From Yoonia sp034652275 (GTDB lineage Bacteria > Pseudomonadota > Alphaproteobacteria > Rhodobacterales > Rhodobacteraceae): 64,000 nt of DNA. The stretch is taken from assembly GCF_034652275.1 (NCBI RefSeq), contig NZ_JAXIWG010000003.1, positions 124,001 through 188,000 of the forward strand, written 5' to 3'. Positions 1 to 8,798 of the stretch are shown here, piece by piece; within the stretch, counting starts at the first letter, position 1, and every line of letters begins with the position of its first letter. Below the pieces are notes generated by a model. The model was not told the origin of the DNA, searched no databases, and saw only the letters and a program-made list of their open reading frames with translations. A program made the translations under genes and the position numbers.

Positions 1-73
1 CGCTCGGGTGGTTGACGCGGCAGCAACCAACAGCACCTTCGCTCTTGCAGGATCGTCAGTTGTCCTGACCCTG

Positions 74-1372
74 ATGACACCTCTGACAATCATTCTGTTC
101 CTTGCCATTCCACTGGTGCATGCCTTGCTGCTGGCACCTCGCCAGACCGCAGAACTCTATCTGTTTAACGGCGGTAAAACCGGTTTTGCGCCGACGCTCG
201 GCTCTGCCATCGCGGGCAATATCGGGATCGGGACATTTGTGCCGCTGTATCTTTTTGCCTCCGAAGCGCCACTGATCGCCTATGCCCTGTCGCTGACCTA
301 TGCAGCGGGTCTGTTGCTCTGCGCATGGCTTGCACCACGGATCCACCGGGAAACCCGGCAGGCGGGACATTACGGGTTGATCGACTATCTGCGCGAACGG
401 CACGGCATTTCCAATCGCCTGCTCATCTGGCTCCCGTTCGGCATTGTGTTCGGTTTGCGGTCACTTGTGCAGATACTGGCGTTGAGCCTGATCCTGCAAA
501 TGGTGCTGGACCTGTCAGCCGCCGCCGCGATGGTCCTGGCTGTAGCTTCGGTCGCGGGATATGCCGTTTGCGGCGGATATCAGGCTGCGACGCAGACGGA
601 TATGGTTCAGGCCCTTATCCTCGTGGCCGGCATTGCGCTGATCGCTGGTGTTCTGATCTTCAATCCGGGCGAAGGGCGCGTCGATGCACCATCGGCCCTG
701 TCGACCGGATCTTATGGCATTGTCTTTCTTGTTGCTGTCCTATTGCTGTTTCCGTTCTCGACTGTCTTGAGCGTGGACAACTGGCAGCGTATCGCCACAG
801 CCGACAGCGCCAAAAACGCACGGCTGGCCTATGTGCTGGCGGCCATCATTTGCGGGCTTGTCAACCTGACGATTGCTTATCTGGGACATTACAACATCCA
901 ACCGGCGGATGCTGCACCTGTGACCGTCATGCGGGGTTTGCGCGATGCAATGCCGTCCGGCTGGGGCTGGTTGAGCGATGCCGTTCTGCTGGTGGCGGTG
1001 ATGTCGTCCATCGACACATTCACCATGCCTGTCATTGGCGGGTTGGTCGGAAAGACAAAAGACCTGCGCAGAGCCCGCCTTGCCACGCTGTGCTATTTCC
1101 TGTCGCTCGGCGTTCTGGCGCTGGTGATGGGTGACTTGCTGTTGAATGTGATCGCGGCGTTTTCATCGCTGGTCGTATTTCTGCCTGCGGTCTTCGGGGC
1201 CTTGTTCCTGCGGGATCGCGCACCAAAGGCCGTTTTGTGGTCAACGGGCCTGGGGGTCGGCCTGACGCTTTTCCTGACACCCGTCGTGCCGTCACTGGCC
1301 GCATTGTCCGGTTTCGGGCTGAGCTTGGCGATTTACCTCGCCTTGCGCGGTCAAAGCGGGAAGGGGCACTAG
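74..1372 (+). CDS. Sodium:solute symporter-like membrane protein (5' end uncertain)
   Basis: A multi-pass inner-membrane protein with about 12 hydrophobic segments. It resembles the solute:sodium symporter (SSS/PutP) superfamily, with the early glycine-rich GNIGIGTF segment and a later CGGYQAATQTDMVQ stretch like the family's core. The substrate cannot be read from sequence. The frame is open to base 8 through a GTG. I prefer the ATG at 74 because it starts directly before the first membrane helix (432 residues), but no good ribosome binding site precedes it and the true start may lie outside the window. It converges on the phn operon with an 87-base gap. Confidence 0.6.
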   Translation: MTPLTIILFLAIPLVHALLLAPRQTAELYLFNGGKTGFAPTLGSAIAGNIGIGTFVPLYLFASEAPLIAYALSLTYAAGLLLCAWLAPRIHRETRQAGHYGLIDYLRERHGISNRLLIWLPFGIVFGLRSLVQILALSLILQMVLDLSAAAAMVLAVASVAGYAVCGGYQAATQTDMVQALILVAGIALIAGVLIFNPGEGRVDAPSALSTGSYGIVFLVAVLLLFPFSTVLSVDNWQRIATADSAKNARLAYVLAAIICGLVNLTIAYLGHYNIQPADAAPVTVMRGLRDAMPSGWGWLSDAVLLVAVMSSIDTFTMPVIGGLVGKTKDLRRARLATLCYFLSLGVLALVMGDLLLNVIAAFSSLVVFLPAVFGALFLRDRAPKAVLWSTGLGVGLTLFLTPVVPSLAALSGFGLSLAIYLALRGQSGKGH

Positions 1373-1459
1373 CCCGCAGGATCGGCAGTTTTCCAGATAG
1401 GGTCGTTCCGCCCTCTGGTCGTGACAAGCTGTGCGCTTGCCGTTCATGCCGGCGCAGGG

Positions 1460-2272
1460 TCAGATGATCGCGTGGCGCACACGCGATGACACCCATTCAC
1501 TAACCACGACGGTGCCAAGGATCAACAGAAGGATCACGCTGATCTGGCTCCAGGCCAGCGTGTTGAGCGAGGCTTCGAGTTTCAGCCCAAGGCCACCGGC
1601 ACCGACCAGCCCCAGAATGGCGCTTTCGCGGATGTTGATGTCCCAGCGGAACACGGTGATCCCCCAGAACGTCGGCAGCACCTGCGGCACGATCCCGTAG
1701 CTGAGCACCTGCGCGCCGCTTGCACCCGTGGCGGTGATCGCCTCGATCTGCTTGGCATCGGTTTCCTCGATCGCCTCATAAAGCAGCTTGCCGATGAACC
1801 CGATGGACCGCAGCGCGATGGCGATGATCCCTGCCAAAAGGCCGGGACCGATGATCGCCACCAGCAAAAGCGCCCAGATCAGCGCGTTGATCGACCGCGA
1901 GGCCACGATGATGAACAGCGCGATAGGGCGCAGGACCAGCAAGGACGGCGAGGTGTTGCGCGCCGCCAGAAACGCCACCGGCACGGCCATGATGACCCCG
2001 CCCAAGGTGCCTAGCGTGGCAATGTTTATCGTATCCCACAAGGGACCCATCAGCTCGCCCAAGTAGCCCCAGCGCGGCGGCAGCATCCGGCCCCCGATAT
2101 CGGCGGCCTGCTTGGGCGCGTCCCACACGAAAACCCACATCGTATTGGCCGTCATGACCTGCCAGCAATAGACGAACAGTGCCACCAGCGCGAACCAGCC
2201 CCCCCAGAGCATCAGCCGCGCGCGCGGGGTGCGATAGGTCCAGACTTGGGAATGATGCGTCAAATCGGTCAT
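1460..2272 (-). CDS. phnE: Phosphonate-type ABC transporter permease PhnE (second copy)
   Basis: Inner-membrane permease of a phosphonate/phosphite/phosphate-ester ABC importer. About six hydrophobic segments follow a short cytoplasmic N-terminus. The ATPase-contacting EAA-like loop reads EAITATGASGAQVLSYG, typical of PhnE, and the C-terminal part has the family's FRWDINIRESAILG segment. 270 residues is normal length. It is the last gene of phnD-C-E-E and its start overlaps the upstream phnE stop by 4 bases, so translational coupling is likely. Two tandem PhnE proteins suggest a heterodimeric channel. Confidence 0.93.
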   Translation of the reverse strand: MTDLTHHSQVWTYRTPRARLMLWGGWFALVALFVYCWQVMTANTMWVFVWDAPKQAADIGGRMLPPRWGYLGELMGPLWDTINIATLGTLGGVIMAVPVAFLAARNTSPSLLVLRPIALFIIVASRSINALIWALLLVAIIGPGLLAGIIAIALRSIGFIGKLLYEAIEETDAKQIEAITATGASGAQVLSYGIVPQVLPTFWGITVFRWDINIRESAILGLVGAGGLGLKLEASLNTLAWSQISVILLLILGTVVVSEWVSSRVRHAII

Positions 2273-3072
2273 TGCAGAAACTTTCGCAGATAGCTGGAGC
2301 TGTATTCTGCCACCATCACGATCCCGATGATGATGAGCAGGATGGCGCCAGCGCTGTCGTATTCATAGCGGCTGATCGCGGTATTCAGCGTCGCCCCGAT
2401 CCCGCCCGCGCCGACAATGCCGATCACGGCGGATTCGCGGAAATTGATATCAAGCCGGTAAAGCGACAGCCCGATCAGGCGCGGCATGACCTGCGGCTGC
2501 ACGGCATAGTTCACGACCTGCCACCAAGATGCGCCTGTGGCGCGGATCGCTTCGGCCTGCGCTTCCTCGATCTCCTCGATATCGTCGGCCAGCAGTTTGG
2601 CGATGAACCCGATGGTGGCGAAGGACAGCGTCAGGAACCCTGCAAAAGGGCCGAACCCGAACATCGCCACCAGAAAGATCGCGATGATGATTTCCTGAAG
2701 CGCGCGGCTGACCGCGATGATCGACCGGCAGATGCGGTAGATCCAGACGGGCGCGATATTGCGTGCCGCCCCGATTCCGATGGGCACCGAGATGGCGACA
2801 CCGACCACGGTTGATGTCAGCGTCATCGTCAGGCTTTCAATCAATCCGTTGGAGATATCGCGCCAGCGGCTGGTAAAATCGGGTTGCAGAAACCCCATGA
2901 CAAACCGCTGCCCGCGTTCCAGCCCTTCATAGACACGGGTCCAGTTGACCTCGACCGTGCCAAGCGCCAGCACCAGATAGACGACGATACCGATCTGTAA
3001 AGCGACCCGCCAGCGGCGGTCGCGGATGATCTGCGGCGGGCGCTTCCAGCGCGTGGGGTAGGTCGCGCTCAT
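2269..3072 (-). CDS. phnE: Phosphonate-type ABC transporter permease PhnE (first copy)
   Basis: Inner-membrane permease, 267 residues, paralogous to the next gene. The coupling loop reads EAIRATGASWWQVVNYA and the C-terminal segment LYRLDINFRESAVIG matches the PhnE family. The start overlaps the phnC stop by 4 bases and its own stop overlaps phnE2 by 4 bases. No C-P lyase (phnGHIJKLM) or phosphonatase genes are in the window, so the imported ligand could be phosphonate, phosphite or another organophosphate. Confidence 0.93.
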   Translation of the reverse strand: MSATYPTRWKRPPQIIRDRRWRVALQIGIVVYLVLALGTVEVNWTRVYEGLERGQRFVMGFLQPDFTSRWRDISNGLIESLTMTLTSTVVGVAISVPIGIGAARNIAPVWIYRICRSIIAVSRALQEIIIAIFLVAMFGFGPFAGFLTLSFATIGFIAKLLADDIEEIEEAQAEAIRATGASWWQVVNYAVQPQVMPRLIGLSLYRLDINFRESAVIGIVGAGGIGATLNTAISRYEYDSAGAILLIIIGIVMVAEYSSSYLRKFLQ

Positions 3073-3890
3073 TGCACCAGCGCCGCAATACGCTCGCGTG
3101 CGTCGGCTTCGGCGGCGGATTGTTCTTCGTCGCCCTTGCGCATCGCGTTCCAGTCTTCCTCGCCATAGATCGTGGTCAGCGCGTCCTGTGTTAACAGGTC
3201 GGGCGGGCCGTCGAACACGACGCGACCCGCGCGCAAGCCCACGATGCGCTGCATGAACTGCTGCGCCAAAGGCACGTCATGGATGTTGACGATGGCAGGC
3301 AGGCCGCGTTCGGCGCAAATTTCGATCAAAAGGCGCATGATCTGGCGCGATGTCTTGGGGTCAAGGCTGGCGGTCGGTTCATCGACCAGCAGCAATTCGG
3401 GGTCCTGCGCCAGCGCGCGCGCGATGCCGACACGCTGCCGCTGTCCGCCCGACAAAGCATCGGCGCGTTTGTCGGCATGTTGCAACAGCCCGACACGGTC
3501 CAGCAGCGCATAGGCACGGGCGATATCCTCGGCCGGAAAGCGGCGCAGATAGCTGCGCCAGAACGGCACATAGCCCAACCTCCCCGACAGGACGTTTTCC
3601 ATCACGGTCAGCCGTTCGACCAAGGCATATTCCTGAAAGATCATCCCGATCCGGCGGCGTTGCTGGCGCAACTCGCGCTTGCCAAGACCTACAAGGTTCA
3701 CGTCGTTCAGCAGCACCTTGCCGCCTGTCGGTTCGACCAGCCGGTTGATGCAGCGGATCAGCGTGGATTTACCCGCACCCGACGGTCCGATCAGCCCCAT
3801 GATCTGCCCTTTGGGCACGGTCAGGGACACGTCGGACAGGGCGGTATCGCCAGTCTTGTAGGTCTTGGAAAGCGATTGGAGGATCAGCAT
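3069..3890 (-). CDS. phnC: Phosphonate-type ABC transporter ATP-binding protein PhnC
   Basis: ATPase subunit of the importer, 273 residues. Walker A GPSGAGKST lies near residues 36-44, the signature is LSGGQRQRVGIARAL, and Walker B is LLLVDEPTASLDP followed by the switch histidine in VNIHDV. The closest architecture is PhnC rather than a general amino-acid ABC ATPase. It is separated from phnD by 65 bases containing a perfect stem-loop, and overlaps phnE by 4 bases. Confidence 0.94.
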   Translation of the reverse strand: MLILQSLSKTYKTGDTALSDVSLTVPKGQIMGLIGPSGAGKSTLIRCINRLVEPTGGKVLLNDVNLVGLGKRELRQQRRRIGMIFQEYALVERLTVMENVLSGRLGYVPFWRSYLRRFPAEDIARAYALLDRVGLLQHADKRADALSGGQRQRVGIARALAQDPELLLVDEPTASLDPKTSRQIMRLLIEICAERGLPAIVNIHDVPLAQQFMQRIVGLRAGRVVFDGPPDLLTQDALTTIYGEEDWNAMRKGDEEQSAAEADARERIAALVQ

Positions 3891-3904
3891 CGGGATATCC
3901 TGAA

Positions 3905-3939
3905 AAAGGAAACGCGGGCGATAACTACCGCCCGCGTTT
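3905..3939 (-). terminator. Stem-loop / attenuator between phnD and phnC
   Basis: A perfect 11-base-pair inverted repeat (arms 3910-3920 and 3929-3939, core GCGGGCG/CGCCCGC) with an 8-base loop. In the direction of transcription it is followed by a short pyrimidine run (CCTTTTT). It sits right after the phnD stop. Such elements commonly terminate part of the transcripts or protect the 3' end of the binding-protein mRNA, giving more PhnD than transporter core. Confidence 0.7.
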
Positions 3940-3955
3940 GCAAGTCGAAAAGGCG

Positions 3956-4903
3956 TTATTCGCAGGTGTATTGGGTGTTCATCGCCGCATCGATCTGGCG
4001 GATGACGGCCCAGTTTTCCTGGAAAGTGATCGGGATGAACTGGGCTTCGCCAGAGGCGCTGAATTCCGCTTCCATGCTGGTGCCGGTCCAGTCGAAGCTG
4101 AAGAACGCTTCTTTCACGGCTTCCTGCAGATCGGGGTGCAGGTTGTAGACCGTGCCATAACCCGTCGTCGGGAAAGTGTCCGAGGTATAGATGATCTCGA
4201 ACTGGTCTGCCTGAACGACATCGCGGGCTTCCATGCGGATCCGGACAGAGTTGGCGATGGCGGCGGCGTCATAATCGCGGTTCGCCACGCCAAGGATCGA
4301 ATTGTCATGCGCGCCCGAGAATGCGGTCGAGAAGTCGGTGCCCGCGACCAGACCGAATTCTGCTTCGAGCAGCGCGGATGGGGCCTTGAAGCCGGAATTC
4401 GATGTTTCCGATGTGAAGGCCAGCGTGCGACCGGCCAGATCGGCGATCTCGGTGATGCCGCTGTCGGGGTAGGTGATGATTTCCATCTCGTAGCCGAACG
4501 ACCCGTCGGCGGCCGCCATCATGGCGAAAGGACGGAAACCGGCGCAGGCGACAGCCAAGGGGTTCGACCCTGTGTTGAAGCCCGCGACATGCAGACGGCC
4601 TGCGCGCATCGCTTCGATCTGGGCGGCGTTGGACTGGACGGGGAAGAACTGCACATTCTTGCCGGTCACTTCGGCCATGTGGTCAAGGAAGGGCTGCCAG
4701 ACTTCGGCATAGACGGCAGGGTCTTCGACGGGCGTATAGGCAAAGACCAGCGTTGCGGGGTCAAGCCACTGGCTTTCATCGGTCGGAATGTCAGCGATCA
4801 GGTCGCCGTCGTTGTCGACAAAGCGGTCAGCGAGGGCGAATTCGGCAAAGCTTGGCGTGGCAAGCACAACGGTCATCGCTGTAAGTGTCGCAGTCAGTTT
4901 CAT
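3956..4903 (-). CDS. phnD: Phosphonate-type ABC transporter substrate-binding protein PhnD
   Basis: Periplasmic solute-binding protein, 315 residues from the ATG at 4903. That start gives a classical signal peptide (MKLTATLTAMTVVLATPSFA, cleavage probably after SFA). The open frame continues upstream to 5077, but that extension has no signal-like character. The mature part has the PhnD-type DFSTAFSGAHDNSILGVANR segment and the TYPDSGI region. It is the promoter-proximal gene of the importer operon. The ligand is not readable. Confidence 0.9.
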   Translation of the reverse strand: MKLTATLTAMTVVLATPSFAEFALADRFVDNDGDLIADIPTDESQWLDPATLVFAYTPVEDPAVYAEVWQPFLDHMAEVTGKNVQFFPVQSNAAQIEAMRAGRLHVAGFNTGSNPLAVACAGFRPFAMMAAADGSFGYEMEIITYPDSGITEIADLAGRTLAFTSETSNSGFKAPSALLEAEFGLVAGTDFSTAFSGAHDNSILGVANRDYDAAAIANSVRIRMEARDVVQADQFEIIYTSDTFPTTGYGTVYNLHPDLQEAVKEAFFSFDWTGTSMEAEFSASGEAQFIPITFQENWAVIRQIDAAMNTQYTCE

Positions 4904-5045
4904 GGCAGGGATCCTTTGCATCGGCAGGGTGATGCCGCCGTCACTGACCGCGCAAAGCAACGTCCAAGTAAAATCAGGATGATGTTTTTGTAAAAAATCC
5001 GCGCTGCCGTCCGGCGCGATGCGGCGGGTGACTGGACGATAAGCG

Positions 5046-5059
5046 ATTGGATTTCCAAT
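5046..5059. promoter_or_regulatory. Inverted repeat between phnD and the BCCT gene
   Basis: ATTGGATTTCCAAT: arms ATTGGA and TCCAAT (6 bp) around a 2-base spacer, in the 268-base gap between the divergent phnD and BCCT genes. It is a possible operator for either promoter. The regulator is unknown and the repeat is short enough to be chance. Confidence 0.3.
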
Positions 5060-5171
5060 AAAACAAGGACTTTTCACGGCGCTTGGTTGAAGCTTGGCGA
5101 TGGATGCGTTAGGTGCAGCCCCTTATCTGCGTGACCCACAGTCAAGCAGAGCCAGAAAAGAAAGGACCGAT

Positions 5172-6827
5172 ATGACCGACATAGCTGCGCCCGGCCAAGA
5201 GCCGCCGGACATCGAAGCGATCCCCGAACCCGAAGGTGACACTGAAATTATCGAGACCGATTATGACATCGGTCAGGATAATTTCAGTGGTGCTGTCGCG
5301 CTGGAACTGGACCTGCACAAGATCGTGTTTTCCGTCTCGGCCATCGCGATCATGCTTTTCACCTTCCTCACGCTGGCCTTCCAGAACGAGGCCGAACCCC
5401 TGTTCATCGGCCTGCGCGACTGGCTGACAGGCAACCTTGACTGGTTTTTCCTCAGCGCGGGCAACATCTTTGTGCTGGTCTGTCTGGGGCTGGTCGTCTC
5501 GCCTTTGGGCAAGGTGCGCCTTGGCGGGCCGGATGCAACACCCGATTACGGCTATGTCGGCTGGTTTTCGATGCTGTTTGCCGCAGGCATGGGCATCGGG
5601 CTGATGTTCTTTGGCGTCTCCGAACCGATGGGCCATTTCGATGCGGCCTTGGGCGGGATCGTTGTGGGCGAAGACGGGCTGCGCACCGATTGGGCGCCGC
5701 TGGGCGGTGCCGAAGGCAATGTCGAGGACGCGCGCCGTCTGGGCATGGCGGCCACGATCTTTCACTGGGGTCTGCACCCTTGGGCGATCTATGCGGTCGT
5801 CGCCCTGGCGCTGGCGCTGTTCAGCTACAACAAGGGTCTGCCACTGACGCTGCGGTCCTGCTTTTACCCGATCTTCGGTGAACGGGTCTGGGGCTGGCCG
5901 GGTCATATCATCGACATTCTGGCGGTGCTGGCCACGGTGTTCGGTCTGGCCACATCACTGGGGATCGGCGCGCAGCAAGCCTCTGCGGGGCTGAATTTCC
6001 TGTTCGGCTTCGGCACCGGCAATTCGATGCTGATCCTGCTCATTATCGTGATCACGCTGATCGCCATCGGGTCGATCATTCGCGGCCTCGATGGCGGGGT
6101 GAAGGTGCTGTCCGAGGTCAACATGGGCCTTGCGATCCTGCTGTTGCTGTTCATCATCATCGCCGGACCAACGGTCGCGATCCTGACAGGGTTTTTCGAC
6201 AATCTGCTGGCTTACGGGCAATACCTGCCTGCGCTGTCGATGCCTTTCGGGCGCGAGGATGCGAACTTTTCCCAAGGCTGGACCGCGTTCTATTGGGCGT
6301 GGTGGATCAGTTGGTCACCTTTCGTGGGCATGTTCATCGCCCGCGTCAGCCGTGGCCGGACAGTGCGTGAATTCCTGATCGGCGTGCTGATCGTGCCGAC
6401 GCTGCTGTCGGTGCTGTGGATGACTGCGCTGGGCGGCACGGCCATCGGGCAGGTCGTGAATGACGGCTATACCGCAGTGCAGGATGCAGCACTTGAACTG
6501 AAACTGTTTGAGATGCTGACCCAATTGCCGCTGACGGCGATCACATCTTTTGTCGGGATCATCTTGGTCGTGGTGTTCTTCATCACCTCGTCGGATTCCG
6601 GCAGCCTTGTGATCGACACGATCGCAGCGGGTGGCAAGACCAACGCGCCGGTGATCCAGCGCGTGTTCTGGGCGAGCTTCGAAGGCGCGGTGGCTGTCGC
6701 ATTGCTGCTGGGAGGTGGCTTGGCGGCCTTGCAGGCGATGGCGGTGTCGGCGGGTCTGCCGTTTACCATCGTGCTGCTGGCGGCCTGTTATGCCGTTGTG
6801 CGCGGGTTGATGAACGAACCGCGCTGA
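5172..6827 (+). CDS. BCCT-family betaine/carnitine/choline transporter
   Basis: Inner-membrane secondary transporter of quaternary ammonium compounds such as glycine betaine, choline, carnitine or DMSP. 551 residues with 12 predicted helices. The BCCT hallmarks are present: GMGIGLMFFGVSEP, the Trp-rich WAWWISWSPFVGMF stretch and FIARVSRGRTVREF. The ATG at 5172 follows a good AAAGGA ribosome binding site; the 26 residues upstream in the open frame are not family-like. The first 45 residues are acidic and probably cytoplasmic. It stands alone, ends at a terminator and diverges from phnD. The GMGIG motif favours sodium coupling by family precedent. Confidence 0.92.
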   Translation: MTDIAAPGQEPPDIEAIPEPEGDTEIIETDYDIGQDNFSGAVALELDLHKIVFSVSAIAIMLFTFLTLAFQNEAEPLFIGLRDWLTGNLDWFFLSAGNIFVLVCLGLVVSPLGKVRLGGPDATPDYGYVGWFSMLFAAGMGIGLMFFGVSEPMGHFDAALGGIVVGEDGLRTDWAPLGGAEGNVEDARRLGMAATIFHWGLHPWAIYAVVALALALFSYNKGLPLTLRSCFYPIFGERVWGWPGHIIDILAVLATVFGLATSLGIGAQQASAGLNFLFGFGTGNSMLILLIIVITLIAIGSIIRGLDGGVKVLSEVNMGLAILLLLFIIIAGPTVAILTGFFDNLLAYGQYLPALSMPFGREDANFSQGWTAFYWAWWISWSPFVGMFIARVSRGRTVREFLIGVLIVPTLLSVLWMTALGGTAIGQVVNDGYTAVQDAALELKLFEMLTQLPLTAITSFVGIILVVVFFITSSDSGSLVIDTIAAGGKTNAPVIQRVFWASFEGAVAVALLLGGGLAALQAMAVSAGLPFTIVLLAACYAVVRGLMNEPR

Positions 6828-6853
6828 CGGGGCGTTGCCCATAGCAAGATCCC

Positions 6854-6888
6854 AAAAGGGGCCGGAGCCGATCCGGCCCTTTTCTTTT
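6854..6888 (+). terminator. Rho-independent terminator after the BCCT gene
   Basis: Stem with arms 6854-6866 and 6872-6884 (GGGGCCGGA/TCCGGCCC with one bulged G), flanked by an A-run and followed by TTTTCTTTT. It lies 26 bases after the transporter stop codon. Confidence 0.8.
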
Positions 6889-6986
6889 GCCGTAGCGGCG
6901 CATTTGCGGTCTGCCACGGCGTGCCCCATATAAGCCTTCTCAGCCAGCGGTTGCGGCCGCCTGCGGCCTGATGTGAAAGTTGCCCC

Positions 6987-8798
6987 ATGACTACAGCCCA
7001 AATCCTGATCATCGCCATTCTGACAGCCACGATGGCGATGTTCCTCTGGGGCCGGTTCAGGCACGATGTCACGGCGCTTGCCTCTCTTATGGCCTGTGTG
7101 GTTGCGGGGCTGGTGCCAGCCGATGCGGCCTTTGCGGGGTTCGGGCATCCTGCAGTCATCACCGTGGCCTGCGTGCTGATCCTGAGCCAGGGTCTGCAAA
7201 CCACCGGTGCGGTCGACTGGCTGGCGCGGACGGTCCTGCCGCGCGCGGCGGGGCGCACGGCCAGCCTTGCGGCGCTGATGGGGCTGGGCGCCTTGCTGTC
7301 CGGATTCATGAACAACGTGGGCGCGATGGCGCTGCTGATGCCGGTCGCGGTGCAACTGTCCGGCAGGCTGGATATGACGCCGGGACAAGTGCTGATGCCG
7401 CTGGCCTTTGCGACGATCCTTGGCGGGATGACCACGCTGATCGGCACGCCGCCCAACCTGATCGTATCCGGTTTCCGCGCCGAGGCGGGGCTGGGCCAGT
7501 TCGCGATGTTCGACTTTGCCCCTGTGGGTGTGGCCGTGGCGCTTTGTGGTATTGCATTCATCGTCCTAATCGGCTGGCGGTTGGTGCCAAAGCGCAAATC
7601 GGTGGCGGACGGTGATTTCGCGACGGGTGCCTATATGACAGAGGTCCGCGTGCCAGACGACAGCAAGGCGGTCGGCCTGACCCTGCGCGCCTTTGAAAGC
7701 GAGATCGCGGATAGCGATGCGCAGGTGATCGCCATGGTCCGCAGCGATGTGCGGATCACCGCGCCGCATGGTGCAAGGCGCATCCGCGCAGGCGATATTC
7801 TGGTTATGGAAGCCGAAGTCGACGCGCTGTCGGAAACGCTGTCGGTGTTCGGGATCACGCTGGAAGAACAAAAGGCTTCATCCGCCGACGCGGACAAGAC
7901 CGACAAGACCGATGACGAAAGCGCCAAGTCCAAACGCGACACCGATATCGTTCTGCGCGAACTGGCCGTGTTGCCGGCGTCCAGCATTGTCGGGCGGTCC
8001 GCGCGCGACCTGCGGCTGCGCACGCGCTACGGCTTGAACCTGCTTGCCGTGGCCCGCGAAGGGCATCCGCCGCGCGCGCGGCTACGCACGCTCAAGCTTA
8101 AATCAGGCGATCTTCTGATGATGCAAGGCCCCGCCGAGGCGCTGTCGGATTTCGCGAGCGAGACCGGATGTGTGCCGCTTGGCGCACGCGAATTGCGCAT
8201 CCCCGACAAGCGCATGGCGCTGATCGCGGGGGCGATCATGCTGATTTCGGTCGCGGTGGTCACCTTTGGACTGTTGCCTGCGGCGGCGGCTTTCACCTTG
8301 GGCGTGATCGCCACGATGGTGTTCCGCACGGTGCCGCCGCGCAATATCTATACCGCGATCGACTGGCCCGTAATCGTGCTTTTGGGCGCGCTGATCCCCG
8401 TAGCCGGGGCATTGCAGACGACGGGGGCGGCAGAAGTTCTGGCGCAGTTCCTTGTCGGCACTGTTGCGCAGGGTAATGCGGTCGCGGCGCTGGCCGTGGT
8501 GCTGGTCACCACGATGTTTCTGTCGGACGTGATGAACAATGCAGCGACGGCCGCTGTCCTATGCCCCATCGCCATCGGGATCGCGGCGACCTTGGGCGTG
8601 AACCCCGACAGTTTCCTGATGGCGGTAGCCATTGGCGCGTCCTGCGCGTTCCTGACACCTATTGGGCACCAGAACAACACCCTGATCCTTGGCCCCGGCG
8701 GGTTCGGGTTCGGCGATTACTGGCGCCTTGGTCTCCCGCTCGAGGTGATGGTGGTCGCGGTCAGCCTGCCGTTGTTGCTGGTGGTGTGGCCTCTGTAA
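6987..8798 (+). CDS. SLC13-type anion permease with two RCK_C (TrkA-C) domains
   Basis: Inner-membrane permease, 603 residues. An N-terminal helix block (about 1-200) with the repeat motif GFMNNVGAMALLMPVA and ILGGMTTLIGTPPNLI is followed by two soluble RCK_C-like domains (about 215-300 and 315-400). A second helix block ends in MNNAATAAVLCPIAIG and ASCAFLTPIGHQNNTLILGPGGF. This arrangement is typical of SLC13/DASS-like permeases for sulfate, dicarboxylates or other anions; the substrate is not readable. Its 3' end overlaps the convergent antiporter gene by 38 bases. Confidence 0.88.
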   Translation: MTTAQILIIAILTATMAMFLWGRFRHDVTALASLMACVVAGLVPADAAFAGFGHPAVITVACVLILSQGLQTTGAVDWLARTVLPRAAGRTASLAALMGLGALLSGFMNNVGAMALLMPVAVQLSGRLDMTPGQVLMPLAFATILGGMTTLIGTPPNLIVSGFRAEAGLGQFAMFDFAPVGVAVALCGIAFIVLIGWRLVPKRKSVADGDFATGAYMTEVRVPDDSKAVGLTLRAFESEIADSDAQVIAMVRSDVRITAPHGARRIRAGDILVMEAEVDALSETLSVFGITLEEQKASSADADKTDKTDDESAKSKRDTDIVLRELAVLPASSIVGRSARDLRLRTRYGLNLLAVAREGHPPRARLRTLKLKSGDLLMMQGPAEALSDFASETGCVPLGARELRIPDKRMALIAGAIMLISVAVVTFGLLPAAAAFTLGVIATMVFRTVPPRNIYTAIDWPVIVLLGALIPVAGALQTTGAAEVLAQFLVGTVAQGNAVAALAVVLVTTMFLSDVMNNAATAAVLCPIAIGIAATLGVNPDSFLMAVAIGASCAFLTPIGHQNNTLILGPGGFGFGDYWRLGLPLEVMVVAVSLPLLLVVWPL

